Shown here piece after piece: positions 11,752-19,908 of a stretch of DNA of 64,000 bases. Made by a program: the position numbers and the translations under genes. This DNA is from Streptomyces sp. B21-105 (GTDB lineage: Bacteria; Actinomycetota; Actinomycetes; Streptomycetales; Streptomycetaceae). The notes under the pieces were generated by a model, which ran no database searches, had not been told where the DNA came from, and saw only the letters and a program-made list of their open reading frames with translations. The first letter of the stretch is position 1. Each line of letters opens with the position of its first letter. Location: the NCBI RefSeq assembly GCF_036898465.1, contig NZ_JARUMJ010000001.1:4712001-4776000 (forward strand), given 5' to 3'.

Positions 11752-14346
11752 ATGACCGACGAGAACACTCCCGTCAGCCCTGAAGAGGGCGGCGACATCG
11801 TCATGCGCATCGAGCCCGTCGGGCTCGAGACGGAGATGCAGCGCTCGTACCTCGACTACGCGATGTCCGTCATCGTCTCGCGTGCGCTGCCGGACGTCCG
11901 CGACGGCCTCAAGCCCGTCCACCGCCGCGTCCTGTACGCGATGTACGACGGCGGCTACCGGCCCGAGCGCGGCTTCTACAAGTGCGCCCGCGTGGTCGGC
12001 GACGTCATGGGCAACTACCACCCGCACGGCGACAGTTCGATCTACGACGCGCTGGTGCGCCTCGCGCAGCCGTGGTCGATGCGGATGCCGCTGGTGGACT
12101 CCAACGGCAACTTCGGCTCGCCGGGCAACGACCCGGCGGCGGCCATGCGGTACACCGAGTGCAAGATGGCGCCGCTGTCGATGGAGATGGTCCGTGACAT
12201 CGACGAGGAGACCGTCGACTTCACGGACAACTACGACGGCCGCTCCCAGGAGCCGACCGTCCTGCCGGCCCGCTTCCCGAACCTGCTGATCAACGGCTCG
12301 GCCGGTATCGCGGTCGGCATGGCGACCAACATCCCCTCGCACAACCTGCGCGAGGTCGCGGCCGGAGCGCAGTGGTGCCTGGAGAACCCGGAGGCCTCGC
12401 ACGAGGAGCTCCTGGACGCGCTGATGGAGCGCATCAAGGGCCCCGACTTCCCGACCGGCGCCCTGGTGGTGGGCCGTAAGGGCATCGAGGAGGCCTACCG
12501 CACGGGCCGCGGCTCGATCACCATGCGGGCGGTCGTCGAGGTCGAGGAGATCCAGAACCGCCAGTGCCTGGTGGTCACGGAGCTGCCCTACCAGGTCAAC
12601 CCCGACAATCTCGCGCAGAAGATCGCCGACCTGGTGAAGGACGGCAAGATCGGCGGCATCGCGGACGTCCGTGACGAGACGTCCTCGCGCACGGGCCAGC
12701 GCCTGGTCATCGTGCTCAAGCGGGACGCGGTCGCCAAGGTCGTGCTGAACAACCTCTACAAGCACACCGACCTGCAGACCAACTTCGGCGCGAACATGCT
12801 GGCGCTGGTCGACGGCGTGCCGCGCACGCTGTCGCTGGACGCGTTCATCCGTCACTGGGTGGCGCACCAGATCGAGGTCGTCGTCCGCCGGACGAAGTTC
12901 CGGCTGCGCAAGGCCGAGGAGCGGGCGCACATCCTGCGCGGCCTGCTGAAGGCCCTGGACGCCATCGACGAGGTCATCGCGCTGATCCGGCGCAGCGACA
13001 CCGTCGACATCGCGCGCACGGGCCTGATGGAGCTCCTGGAGATCGACGAGATCCAGGCGAACGCCATCCTCGAGATGCAGCTGCGCCGGCTGGCCGCCCT
13101 GGAGCGCCAGAAGATCATCCAGGAGCACGACGAGCTCCAGGCGAAGATCACCGAGTACAACGCGATCCTCGCCTCGCCGGTCCGTCAGCGCGGCATCGTC
13201 AGTGCCGAACTCGCCGCGATCGTCGAGAAGTACGGCGACGACCGCAAGACGATGCTGGTGCCCTACGACGGCGACATGTCCATCGAGGACCTCATCGCCG
13301 AGGAGGACATCGTCGTCACCGTCACGCGCGGGGGCTACGTCAAGCGCACCAAGACGGACGACTACCGCGCCCAGAAGCGCGGCGGCAAGGGCGTGCGCGG
13401 CGCGAAGCTGAAGGAAGACGACATCGTCGACCACTTCTTCGTCTCCACCACGCACCACTGGCTGCTGTTCTTCACCAACAAGGGCCGCGTCTACCGGGCG
13501 AAGGCGTACGAACTGCCGGACGCCGGGCGGGACGCGCGCGGGCAGCACGTCGCGAACCTGCTGGCCTTCCAGCCGGACGAGGCGATTGCCGAGATCCTCG
13601 CGATCCGCACCTACGAGGTGGCGCCCTACCTGGTCCTGGCGACCAAGGGGGGCTTGGTGAAGAAGACGCCTCTGAAGGATTACGATTCGCCGCGTTCCGG
13701 TGGTGTCATCGCGATCAATCTCCGTGAGACGGAGGACGGTTCCGACGATGAACTGATCGGAGCCGAACTCGTCTCGGCGGACGACGATCTGCTTCTGATC
13801 AGCAAGAAGGCGCAGTCGATCAGGTTCACCGCCACGGACGAAAGTCTGCGGCCCATGGGCCGTGCCACCTCGGGTGTCAAGGGCATGAGCTTCCGTGAGG
13901 GAGACCAGCTCCTCTCGATGAATGTTGTTCGACCCGGTACGTTCGTGTTCACTGCCACAGACGGCGGGTACGCGAAGCGGACCGCCGTCGACGAGTACCG
14001 CGTCCAGGGTCGCGGCGGCCTCGGCATCAAGGCCGCCAAGATCGTGGAGGACCGTGGCTCCCTCGTCGGCGCGCTGGTGGTCGAGGAGACCGACGAGATC
14101 CTCGCCATCACGCTGGGCGGCGGTGTGATTCGTACGCGGGTCAACGAGATCAGGGAGACGGGCCGTGACACCATGGGCGTCCAACTGATCAACCTGGGCA
14201 AGCGCGATGCCGTCGTCGGCATCGCCCGTAACGCCGAGGCGGGGCGCGAGGCGGAAGAGGTCGACGGCGGGATCGCCGTGGACGACACCGCCGAGGCGGC
14301 CCAGGCCGCCGGCACGGACGAGGGTGAGTCGCCCTCGGCCGAGTAG
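11752..14346 (+). CDS. gyrA: DNA gyrase subunit A
   Basis: The breakage-reunion subunit of gyrase, 864 residues, starting at an ATG with AAAGGA upstream. The quinolone-resistance region reads [19 protein letters not shown], with the serine and aspartate found in sensitive enzymes. The catalytic tyrosine is Y134 in [10 protein letters not shown]. The GyrA-box of the C-terminal wrapping domain is QKRGGKG at 541-547. The C-terminal tail is acidic (Glu/Asp/Ala-rich) and likely disordered. It forms an operon with gyrB and probably with the DUF3566 gene 18 bp downstream. Confidence 0.98.
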   Translation: MTDENTPVSPEEGGDIVMRIEPVGLETEMQRSYLDYAMSVIVSRALPDVRDGLKPVHRRVLYAMYDGGYRPERGFYKCARVVGDVMGNYHPHGDSSIYDALVRLAQPWSMRMPLVDSNGNFGSPGNDPAAAMRYTECKMAPLSMEMVRDIDEETVDFTDNYDGRSQEPTVLPARFPNLLINGSAGIAVGMATNIPSHNLREVAAGAQWCLENPEASHEELLDALMERIKGPDFPTGALVVGRKGIEEAYRTGRGSITMRAVVEVEEIQNRQCLVVTELPYQVNPDNLAQKIADLVKDGKIGGIADVRDETSSRTGQRLVIVLKRDAVAKVVLNNLYKHTDLQTNFGANMLALVDGVPRTLSLDAFIRHWVAHQIEVVVRRTKFRLRKAEERAHILRGLLKALDAIDEVIALIRRSDTVDIARTGLMELLEIDEIQANAILEMQLRRLAALERQKIIQEHDELQAKITEYNAILASPVRQRGIVSAELAAIVEKYGDDRKTMLVPYDGDMSIEDLIAEEDIVVTVTRGGYVKRTKTDDYRAQKRGGKGVRGAKLKEDDIVDHFFVSTTHHWLLFFTNKGRVYRAKAYELPDAGRDARGQHVANLLAFQPDEAIAEILAIRTYEVAPYLVLATKGGLVKKTPLKDYDSPRSGGVIAINLRETEDGSDDELIGAELVSADDDLLLISKKAQSIRFTATDESLRPMGRATSGVKGMSFREGDQLLSMNVVRPGTFVFTATDGGYAKRTAVDEYRVQGRGGLGIKAAKIVEDRGSLVGALVVEETDEILAITLGGGVIRTRVNEIRETGRDTMGVQLINLGKRDAVVGIARNAEAGREAEEVDGGIAVDDTAEAAQAAGTDEGESPSAE

Positions 14347-14364
14347 GACGAGGAGAGAGTCATC

Positions 14365-15204
14365 GTGAGCGGAGCCACGGGCGCCGGTACGTCTGCCGGC
14401 ACGGGCAAGAACGGCGGCGGCCGTGGCTCCGCCGCCTCGGCGGGGGACGCGCGGACGACCGACGCGCGGGGCGCGGGCGCCGAGGGGCGTGTGGCCGACA
14501 CCCACACCACCCAGCTGAAGGCCATCAAGGCACCCGCCGCCGACTCGCCCTCCACCGGCCCGCAGCCGCCCAAGGGTTCCCCGGGACCCTCCGGCGCGCA
14601 GGCCGGCCAGACCGCCCAGACCTCTCAGGCCAAGGGCCCGCGGGGGACCCAAGGGGGAACCGTGACGGACACCCGAGGCGCGCAGGGCAAGCCGGAGGCG
14701 TCGCCGCTTCCCGGCGAACGGCAGTCGCAGCAGCCCGCGGGGCCCTACCACCCGCCGCAGGCCTACCCCACCCAGGCGCCCCAGGCGGCCGGCACGGTAC
14801 GCCGGCCGCGGACGGGCGCCCGCACCACGCCCCGTGTGCGCAAGGCGCGGCTGCGGGTGGCGAAGGCCGACCCGTGGTCGGTGATGAAGGTGAGCTTCCT
14901 GCTCTCCATCGCCCTGGGCATCTGCACGATCGTCGCGGCGGCCATGCTGTGGATGGTCATGGACGCCATGGGCGTGTTCTCGACGGTCGGCGGGACGATC
15001 TCCGAGGCGACCGGCTCGAACGAGTCGAACGGCTTCGACCTCCAGGCGTTCCTGTCGCTCCCCCACGTCCTGATGTTCACGTCGATCATCGCGGTCATCG
15101 ACGTCGTCCTCGCGACGGCCCTCGCGACGCTCGGCGCGTTCATCTACAACCTCTCCGCGGGCTTCGTCGGCGGCGTCGAGCTGACCCTCGCCGAGGACGA
15201 GTGA
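14365..15204 (+). CDS. DUF3566 transmembrane protein
   Basis: A 279-residue protein with a long Gly/Ala/Pro/Ser-rich cytoplasmic N-terminus (about 1-165, low complexity) and a C-terminal DUF3566 domain with two membrane helices: VMKVSFLLSIALGICTIVAA at about 173-195, and a second helix containing LMFTSIIAVIDVVLATALATLGAF near 233-258. DUF3566 proteins sit directly after gyrA in most actinobacteria, and their function is not established. The start GTG at 14365 follows GGAGAG. The conserved position suggests a link to chromosome or division biology, but that is inference. Confidence 0.85.
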   Translation: MSGATGAGTSAGTGKNGGGRGSAASAGDARTTDARGAGAEGRVADTHTTQLKAIKAPAADSPSTGPQPPKGSPGPSGAQAGQTAQTSQAKGPRGTQGGTVTDTRGAQGKPEASPLPGERQSQQPAGPYHPPQAYPTQAPQAAGTVRRPRTGARTTPRVRKARLRVAKADPWSVMKVSFLLSIALGICTIVAAAMLWMVMDAMGVFSTVGGTISEATGSNESNGFDLQAFLSLPHVLMFTSIIAVIDVVLATALATLGAFIYNLSAGFVGGVELTLAEDE

Positions 15205-15257
15205 TCCCGCTCGTCCGCGCGTCCCGCACCCCGGCCGAGGCCCCGTGACTATCGATT

Positions 15258-15286
15258 TTGGGACTGCCCACGTCGTGCGCTAATCT
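15258..15286 (+). promoter_or_regulatory. Promoter of tRNA-Ile
   Basis: TTGGGA at 15258-15263 and TAATCT at 15281-15286 are separated by exactly 17 nt and lie 39 bp before the mature tRNA-Ile 5' end. This fits a vegetative sigma-HrdB promoter for the tRNA. Confidence 0.6.
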
Positions 15287-15324
15287 TCAGGAGTCAGCGC
15301 GCGGGACACACCGCAAAGCGCGGC

Positions 15325-15401
15325 GGGGCTATAGCTCAGTTGGTTAGAGCGCATCCCTGATAAGGATGAGGCCACAGGTTCAAATCCTGTTAGCCCCACC
15401 A
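15325..15401 (+). tRNA. tRNA-Ile (anticodon GAT)
   Basis: Folds as a standard cloverleaf: acceptor GGGGCTA pairs with TAGCCCC, the anticodon stem is CATCC/GGATG with loop CTGATAA (anticodon GAT), and the T-arm is CAGG TTCAAAT CCTG. CCA is encoded. Its 3' 46 nt form part of attL of the integrated element, and the gene stays intact after integration because the element restores the 3' end. Confidence 0.97.
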
Positions 15402-15403
15402 GC
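15356..15403 (+). repeat. attL: attL: 48-bp direct repeat overlapping the 3' half of tRNA-Ile
   Basis: A 48-bp identity block from the anticodon loop through the CCA end of tRNA-Ile is repeated exactly at 27822-27869. Bases immediately outside differ (C versus A before, A versus C after). Insertion into a tRNA 3' end with a 40-50 bp identity segment is the standard outcome for tyrosine-recombinase AICEs. Confidence 0.95.
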
Positions 15404-15404
15404 A

Positions 15405-15440
15405 CAAAGACCCCCAACCGATCATGGTTGGGGGTCTTTG
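15405..15440 (+). terminator. Terminator carried by the element, downstream of tRNA-Ile
   Basis: A perfect 15-bp stem (CAAAGACCCCCAACC at 15405-15419 and its complement at 15426-15440) with a 6-nt loop lies 4 nt after the tRNA CCA. It closely resembles in design the hairpin beyond attR (27873-27903), which would be the original chromosomal terminator. It may also end int transcription arriving from the right. Confidence 0.85.
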
Positions 15441-15461
15441 ACATCTACGGCTGACATCAAC
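15439..15461 (+). promoter_or_regulatory. Candidate integrase arm-type sites, left end
   Basis: Two direct repeats TGACATCTAC (15439-15448) and TGACATCAAC (15452-15461) start 13 bp apart, 36-58 bp inside attL. A matching pair with the same 13-bp spacing lies just inside attR (27705 and 27718). The arrangement fits arm-binding sites of a tyrosine recombinase. Confidence 0.5.
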
Positions 15462-15479
15462 GGCCGCGAATGGCTGCGG

Positions 15480-16637
15480 TCAGCCGATAAGCGGGTCCTC
15501 CAGGAGTTCGGCCAGCATCCCCACGGCCTCCCGTTCGCCGTCGCCCACAACGTGTGTATAGACGTCCATCGTCATGCTGATCTGGCTGTGCCGCAGGATC
15601 GCCTGAGCGACCTTGGGATGCACCTTCAGGAAGGCGAGCAGGGTGCCGCAGGTGTGCCGGGCGAGCCGGACCGTGATGCGCCGCACACCGGCCCGCTTCA
15701 CGAGGCGATCGAAGGTCCGGGAGAAGCCCATCGGGTCGATCATGCCGCCGTGCTCAGCGGAGAAGATCAGGTCGTGCCCCTCCTCCTGCGCCCAGTGCTC
15801 ACCGGCGATCTTGCGTTCCAGTTCCTGGAGCTCCCGGCGCTCCTCCAGGGCGCGGGCGCAGAACTCCGGCAGCGGAAGCACAGCCTGTGAGGACTCGGTC
15901 TTGAGGTCCTTCAGCACCAGGCCCACGCCCTTGACCCGCTGCACCTGCTTGACCGGGGTGAACTGACCGGCTTCGAAGTCGACATCCTGCCAGCGCAGGC
16001 CCAGGATCTCGCCCCGGCGCAGGCCAAGGACGAGCACCAGGACGCCGGCCGCGTAGAGGCGGTGGGCGCGGGCCGAGCGAAGGAACGTGATCGCCTCACG
16101 CGCGTTCCATGCGGTGCCCTTGTCCTTGCTGACCTTGGGCATGTCGACCAGGAGCGCGACGTTGCGCGTCAGCAGCTCCTCGCGCATGGCCGCGTTGAGG
16201 CCGTTCCGGAGGACACGCAGCACTTCGAAGCGGGTGGACGCACCGACTTTCTCCCGCTTCAGCGTGGCCATGAAGGTGCGGACCTGGGCGGGCGTCAGCT
16301 TGGCCAGCGGCTTCTTACCGAGGTACGGCAGCAGGTACAGCCGCAGCTTGGACTCGTACTTGACGTACGTGTTGTGCTCGCGCTCCGGCCTGATGACCTG
16401 CTCCAGCCAGTAGGCCAGCCACTCGCCGAGCGTCCAGGCACGGGACGGCACCGGGACGCCGTTGCGCTCCTGGTCCTGGAGCTTGCCGAGCTTCTCGTTC
16501 GTCTCGTCCCACGTACGGCCGTAGACGTACTTCCGGACGCGGTTGCCGTCGGTGTCGGTGACGTACGCGGCCCCGTGATACCGGCCGTCCTTGCGCTTCG
16601 TGATGGTTCCCCCGCCGTTGGGGCGACGCTTGGACAT
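15480..16637 (-). CDS. int: Tyrosine site-specific recombinase (AICE integrase)
   Basis: Catalyses attP x attB integration into tRNA-Ile and, with Xis, excision. The ATG at 16635-16637 overlaps the xis stop and gives 385 residues; the frame is open further upstream but that overlaps xis. It has an N-terminal AP2-like/arm-binding region (KDGRYHGAAYVTDTDGNRVRKYVYGRTWDETN), a core-binding helical domain and a catalytic domain with arginine I in LGLRRGEILGLRWQD, then R324-L-A-R327-H, H350 in LRHSQIS and nucleophile Y360 in MDVYTHV. The usual histidine three residues before the second arginine is R324 here. It lies at the attL end and is the last gene of the leftward operon. Confidence 0.95.
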   Translation of the reverse strand: MSKRRPNGGGTITKRKDGRYHGAAYVTDTDGNRVRKYVYGRTWDETNEKLGKLQDQERNGVPVPSRAWTLGEWLAYWLEQVIRPEREHNTYVKYESKLRLYLLPYLGKKPLAKLTPAQVRTFMATLKREKVGASTRFEVLRVLRNGLNAAMREELLTRNVALLVDMPKVSKDKGTAWNAREAITFLRSARAHRLYAAGVLVLVLGLRRGEILGLRWQDVDFEAGQFTPVKQVQRVKGVGLVLKDLKTESSQAVLPLPEFCARALEERRELQELERKIAGEHWAQEEGHDLIFSAEHGGMIDPMGFSRTFDRLVKRAGVRRITVRLARHTCGTLLAFLKVHPKVAQAILRHSQISMTMDVYTHVVGDGEREAVGMLAELLEDPLIG

Positions 16638-16825
16638 CAGTTGGCCTCCCCGATCCCACGGCGGATGAAGTCGCTCACGGCGTCGTCCGGGATGCGGCGG
16701 CATCCGTCGACCTTGATGGAGACCAGGCGACGGGTGCGGATGAGGTCGTAGACCTTGGTGCGGCCGACCTTGAGCCGGGTCATGACCTCAGGCACGGTGA
16801 GCAGTTCGGGGGCGGCGGTGGTCAT
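16637..16825 (-). CDS. xis: Excisionase, helix-turn-helix
   Basis: A 62-residue excisionase-type protein of the winged-helix/MerR-like HTH_17 family. After about 8 residues comes LLTVPEVMTRLKVGRTKVYDLI, the HTH, followed by RRLVSIKVDGCRRIPDDAVSDFI, the wing and C-terminal helix. It directs Int toward excision and is normally encoded just before int, as here. It overlaps repSA by 4 nt at its start and int by 1 nt at its stop, so all three are probably translated together. Confidence 0.93.
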   Translation of the reverse strand: MTTAAPELLTVPEVMTRLKVGRTKVYDLIRTRRLVSIKVDGCRRIPDDAVSDFIRRGIGEAN

Positions 16826-18213
16826 GCTGCGGCTCCTTCCGCGTCGAGTTGGTCTCTCAGGGCTTCGCGTGCGGTCTCGCGGTTGAGTTGGATGTCGCGG
16901 CGGATGCCGGCGGCGAGCCAGGATTCGCCGGGGGTATGGCCGTGGCCGGCGTAGGACCAGTGGGCAAGGGTCAGGGTGGTTGTCTCCGTGGCGGACGGGT
17001 CGGGCAGGCCGAGGGCTTCGCGTTGCTGGGCCGCGCGGTAGTCGGCGCGGGTCTGGCGGAGGGCGCCGAGGGTGGTGGAGTAGCTGCGGGACTTGGTGGA
17101 GAAGTGGCCGCGGAAGCCGAGCATGTGAGCCCAGTCCCGGAGCTTGCGTTCGGGGTAGAGCGGGTGGAGATCAAGGCAGGTTTCGATGAGGCGTCGGGGG
17201 TGCTCGGGGACGTCGAGGATGACGAGCGCCTCTTTGTTGCCGACGCGGCGGTCTACGGTGCCGGTGGTCTCGGCGGCTTTGGTGGCGTACTTGGCGACGT
17301 AGGAGGCAACGGCCTGCTCGGTGATGTCCTCGCCGTGGCCGAAGGCTCCGATCGGCTGGACGTCGAGTTGCGTGCCCCAGCGCAGGGTTCGGGCGGGCTG
17401 GTCACCGGCCGGGGCGACGTCGACCGCGACGCGGGCGGCTGCGGCGTGGATCGCGTCGGTGAGCAGGTCGAGGGTCGCCCAGGCTGGAGGCGGCGAGTCG
17501 GGTCCTTCGGGCCCGTCGAAGCGGATCACCGCGTGAAAGTGGACGGCACCGCGTTTTTGGTACTCGGCGACCTTGCCGAAGGACACGCGGGAGGTCTCGC
17601 GGGCGGTCTTCTGGGTGAGGCCGGCCAAGCGGGCGATCTCGCGGCGGAGGTAGATCGTGAAGTAGCGCCACAGGTCGGATGCGTGGTTGTTCCACAGCAC
17701 CGCGCCCGCGTAGTCGTAGGCGTCCGGGTCGAGGGGTGTGCCGAGCTCGGGGGCGTCTTCGGGGTGTCGTCGGCCGCAGCGGCAAGGGCGGTTGCCTGGG
17801 CGGTTGTGGACCGGGCCGAAGGAGGGGGCCGTCAGGGTGGCGAAGACGCGGGGGTGGTCGCGGATCGTGTGCGGGGTGCCCTTTGCCGGGTCGCCGACGA
17901 GGCCGGCCCGGATGAGGTGGTACGTGTCGCCCGCGTAGGTCCAGGCACAGGAAGGGCAACGGGAGGCCCGGCGGTTACCGCAGGCGATTCGAAGTCGGCC
18001 GCCCGGCTCGCTGTCGGTGCTGTAGGTGTGGAGGACTCGTCCGGTGGCCTTGTCGCGGGTGACGGTGGTGCCTTGCAGGTGGATCGGGTCGGTGCAGCCG
18101 CCGGTTCGGCGGATCTGGTCTTGGACGCGGTCGAAGCCGGGGGACCCGGCCAGCCTCAGCACGTCGGCGAGGGTGGCCGAGTCCAGGCCCGCCATGGTGG
18201 CGGAGTCGGTCAC
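16822..18213 (-). CDS. repSA: RepSA-type rolling-circle replication initiator
   Basis: Nicks the element origin and primes rolling-circle replication of the excised circle, as RepSA does in pSAM2. The GTG at 18213 overlaps the upstream spdD-like stop by 4 nt and gives 463 residues; a longer open frame exists upstream but covers spdD. A zinc-finger-like segment CGNRRASRCPSCAW is near residues 74-87. The HUH motif H225-F-H227 sits in KRGAVHFHAVIRFD and the likely catalytic tyrosines are in Y305-V-A-K-Y309. These two motifs in this order define rolling-circle Reps. A nick site was not identified. Confidence 0.9.
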   Translation of the reverse strand: MTDSATMAGLDSATLADVLRLAGSPGFDRVQDQIRRTGGCTDPIHLQGTTVTRDKATGRVLHTYSTDSEPGGRLRIACGNRRASRCPSCAWTYAGDTYHLIRAGLVGDPAKGTPHTIRDHPRVFATLTAPSFGPVHNRPGNRPCRCGRRHPEDAPELGTPLDPDAYDYAGAVLWNNHASDLWRYFTIYLRREIARLAGLTQKTARETSRVSFGKVAEYQKRGAVHFHAVIRFDGPEGPDSPPPAWATLDLLTDAIHAAAARVAVDVAPAGDQPARTLRWGTQLDVQPIGAFGHGEDITEQAVASYVAKYATKAAETTGTVDRRVGNKEALVILDVPEHPRRLIETCLDLHPLYPERKLRDWAHMLGFRGHFSTKSRSYSTTLGALRQTRADYRAAQQREALGLPDPSATETTTLTLAHWSYAGHGHTPGESWLAAGIRRDIQLNRETAREALRDQLDAEGAAA

Positions 18214-18518
18214 GCCTTGTGTCCCTTCAGCAGGATGGAACGGATGACGACCGCGCACACGGCCACCGAGGCGGCGGTGACGGCGACCGCCAGCAGCATG
18301 GAGACGAGGACCGCGCCGACGCCCAGGACGGCGGCGCTGCCACCGGCGACGAGGGCGAGCGCACTGCCGGGGGTGAGCTGGACCGTGGGCCGGTTGGAGG
18401 CCGGGGCGGACGGCATCGGGGCGGGAGGAGCCGCGTAGGGAACCGGCGTGTAGGAGTTCGGGACCGGGGCGGTCGAGATCGGGGCGGTGTCCTGAGGCGG
18501 GTACTTCGGCGTGAACAC
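18210..18518 (-). CDS. SpdD-like spread protein
   Basis: A 102-residue protein with a Pro/Ala/Thr-rich N-terminus (about 1-50) and two adjoining hydrophobic segments, ALALVAGGSAAVLGVGAVLVS and LLAVAVTAASVAVCAVVIRS, ending in a basic tail. This pattern matches SpdD-type proteins of Streptomyces AICEs and conjugative plasmids, which are associated with intramycelial plasmid spreading (pock formation). It overlaps repSA by 4 nt. It is a membrane protein; the molecular mechanism is unknown. Confidence 0.82.
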   Translation of the reverse strand: MFTPKYPPQDTAPISTAPVPNSYTPVPYAAPPAPMPSAPASNRPTVQLTPGSALALVAGGSAAVLGVGAVLVSMLLAVAVTAASVAVCAVVIRSILLKGHKA

Positions 18519-18539
18519 GAGAGTGGTCCCTTCTGCGGA

Positions 18540-18695
18540 TCAGTCGAGGAGCGTGGCGACAGCGGGGGCGAGGACGCTGTGGGCGACGAGGTAGCCGCCG
18601 AGGAGGAGCAGGGCGACGAGCCACCACGGCGGGCGGGCGAGCTGGATACCGAGGACGGCGACGACGAGCACGGCGAACCAGAGCGGGACGGTCAT
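18540..18695 (-). CDS. Small membrane protein of the AICE transfer operon
   Basis: A 51-codon gene (ATG at 18693-18695, TGA at 18540-18542) translating as MTVPLWFAVLVVAVLGIQLA, then RPPWWLVALLLLGGYLVAHS and a short tail. Two hydrophobic helices are separated by RPPWW. It is co-directional with its neighbours, 15 bp after the gene before it and 21 bp before the spdD-like gene, so it belongs to the operon. Similar tiny membrane proteins are common beside spd genes in AICEs. The function is not known. Confidence 0.7.
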   Translation of the reverse strand: MTVPLWFAVLVVAVLGIQLARPPWWLVALLLLGGYLVAHSVLAPAVATLLD

Positions 18696-18710
18696 GGCGG
18701 CGGTCTCCTG

Positions 18711-18890
18711 TCAGGCCTTGCAGCGGTGGGTACGGGCGGCGAGTTCGGCGGCGGCGCGGCTGTCGTACTCGGTGGAGAAGTCGCAGCGCGGGGCCGTGCA
18801 GGCGGCGAGGTGGCGGTTGCGGCCGCGGGCGATGAAGGAAGCAACCTGCACGGGGCCGATACGGCGGACGTTGCGGAAGCGCGGGTTCAC
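18711..18890 (-). CDS. Small mobile-element transfer protein with a Cys/His cluster
   Basis: A 59-codon gene (GTG at 18888-18890, TGA at 18711-18713). The product starts MNPRFRNVRRIGPVQVASFI and contains C31 and C36 in AACTAPRCDFSTEYDS, and H55/C57 near the C-terminus (RTHRCKA). The Cys-x4-Cys...His-x-Cys arrangement suggests a small zinc-binding domain. Short proteins of this type are annotated as mobile element transfer proteins in Streptomyces AICEs. It lies 14 bp after the DUF2637 gene in the same operon. Confidence 0.75.
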   Translation of the reverse strand: MNPRFRNVRRIGPVQVASFIARGRNRHLAACTAPRCDFSTEYDSRAAAELAARTHRCKA

Positions 18891-18904
18891 GGGGTCGTCC
18901 CTTC

Positions 18905-19585
18905 TCAGAGGTGGGCGGCGACAGAGGCCGTCATGGACGGGGGCAGGCCGAGCCGGGTGCGTACGTCGTCGGCGTTGGCAGGCCGGCCGGTGGTGGCGTG
19001 GTGCTCCTCGGCCAGGGCCCGGACGCGGTCGACGAGGGCGGGCGGCAGGGAGACGGCCGGGGCGATAGGAGCCGGGACGGGTACCAGCTCGACGGCGGTG
19101 GCCGGAGCCGGTTCCGGGTCGATGGACGGTGCCGGGAGCGCGTCACGGTGGGGTTCCTCGGCGGGGGCCGGAGCCGTGGGTGTCTCCGTTTCCGTGGGTG
19201 CTACCGGGGTGCGGGGGGTGTGGGCGAGGAGAGTTCCGCCGAAGAAGGCGACGGCGGGCCAGCCGGCCACCACGACCCGAAGCGACGCGGGAACGTGGTC
19301 CAGGTCGAGGAGACCGGCGGTGGCGACGTTCGCGCCGAGGGACGCGGCGAGGGCGACCAGGAACCACAACCGCGGTACCCCGGCAGGACGCCCGGCGCGC
19401 TGCTGTTCCCGCATCCGACGCCAGGCGGCGACCAACAGCAGGTCGACGCTGACCGGGTAGGCCCACGCCTTCCACCCGCCCTGTCCGGCCGCATCGGCGA
19501 GGTCGTGCAGGTGGGAGAAGGACAGGGCACCGGCGATGACGGCTTGGACGATCACCGCGTCTACGCGGGAGAGCTGGGCACGCAT
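18905..19585 (-). CDS. DUF2637 membrane protein (SpdB-like)
   Basis: A 226-residue membrane protein. The N-terminal half carries three or four hydrophobic segments (VIVQAVIAGALSFSHLHDLA, WAYPVSVDLLLVAAWRRM, LWFLVALAASLGANVATAGLL, VVAGWPAVAFFGGTLLA), the DUF2637 pattern. The C-terminal half is Pro/Thr/Glu-rich and ends in a predicted helical segment (RVRALAEEHHATTGRPANADDVRTRLGLP) resembling a short DNA-binding-like tail. DUF2637 proteins accompany traB genes in AICEs and are considered spread proteins. It sits 24 bp after the 72-aa gene. Confidence 0.82.
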   Translation of the reverse strand: MRAQLSRVDAVIVQAVIAGALSFSHLHDLADAAGQGGWKAWAYPVSVDLLLVAAWRRMREQQRAGRPAGVPRLWFLVALAASLGANVATAGLLDLDHVPASLRVVVAGWPAVAFFGGTLLAHTPRTPVAPTETETPTAPAPAEEPHRDALPAPSIDPEPAPATAVELVPVPAPIAPAVSLPPALVDRVRALAEEHHATTGRPANADDVRTRLGLPPSMTASVAAHL

Positions 19586-19609
19586 CGGCTCGCGATCCCT
19601 TCCGTGCGG

Positions 19610-19828
19610 TCAGTTGGCGGAATCGAGCGACTCGGCACGCTCACGGGCCATGCGGGCCACCTCGGCGGCTTCGGCGTCGCCAGGCGTGCGGGCCGCGATG
19701 CGCTCCAAGACGTCCGCCTTGCGGCTCATGAGCGCCGCGTACTCAGCGGAAGTGCGGTTCGGGTTCTGACTGAGTGCGGCCAGGTCGGCGATCAGTGCGC
19801 TGACCTCGGCGATCGAGGGGCCTGACAT
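19610..19828 (-). CDS. Small helical protein conserved in AICE transfer operons
   Basis: A 72-codon gene with ATG at 19826-19828. The product is almost entirely helical (SIAEVSALIADLAALSQN, SAEYAALMSRKADVLERI, DAEAAEVARMARERAES) with no hydrophobic segment and no cysteine. The frame continues upstream as open sequence over traB, but the ATG after a purine-rich site is the sensible start. It lies between the translocase gene (80 bp upstream) and the DUF2637 gene. I do not recognise a domain; the function is unknown. Confidence 0.7.
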   Translation of the reverse strand: MSGPSIAEVSALIADLAALSQNPNRTSAEYAALMSRKADVLERIAARTPGDAEAAEVARMARERAESLDSAN

Positions 19829-19908
19829 GGGCTTCCTTCCGGTTCGCGGCATGGGAGGGGTAGGGACGTGGCGCGAGGCGGTCACGCCGACCGTGGGGAG
19901 GGGTGTGG

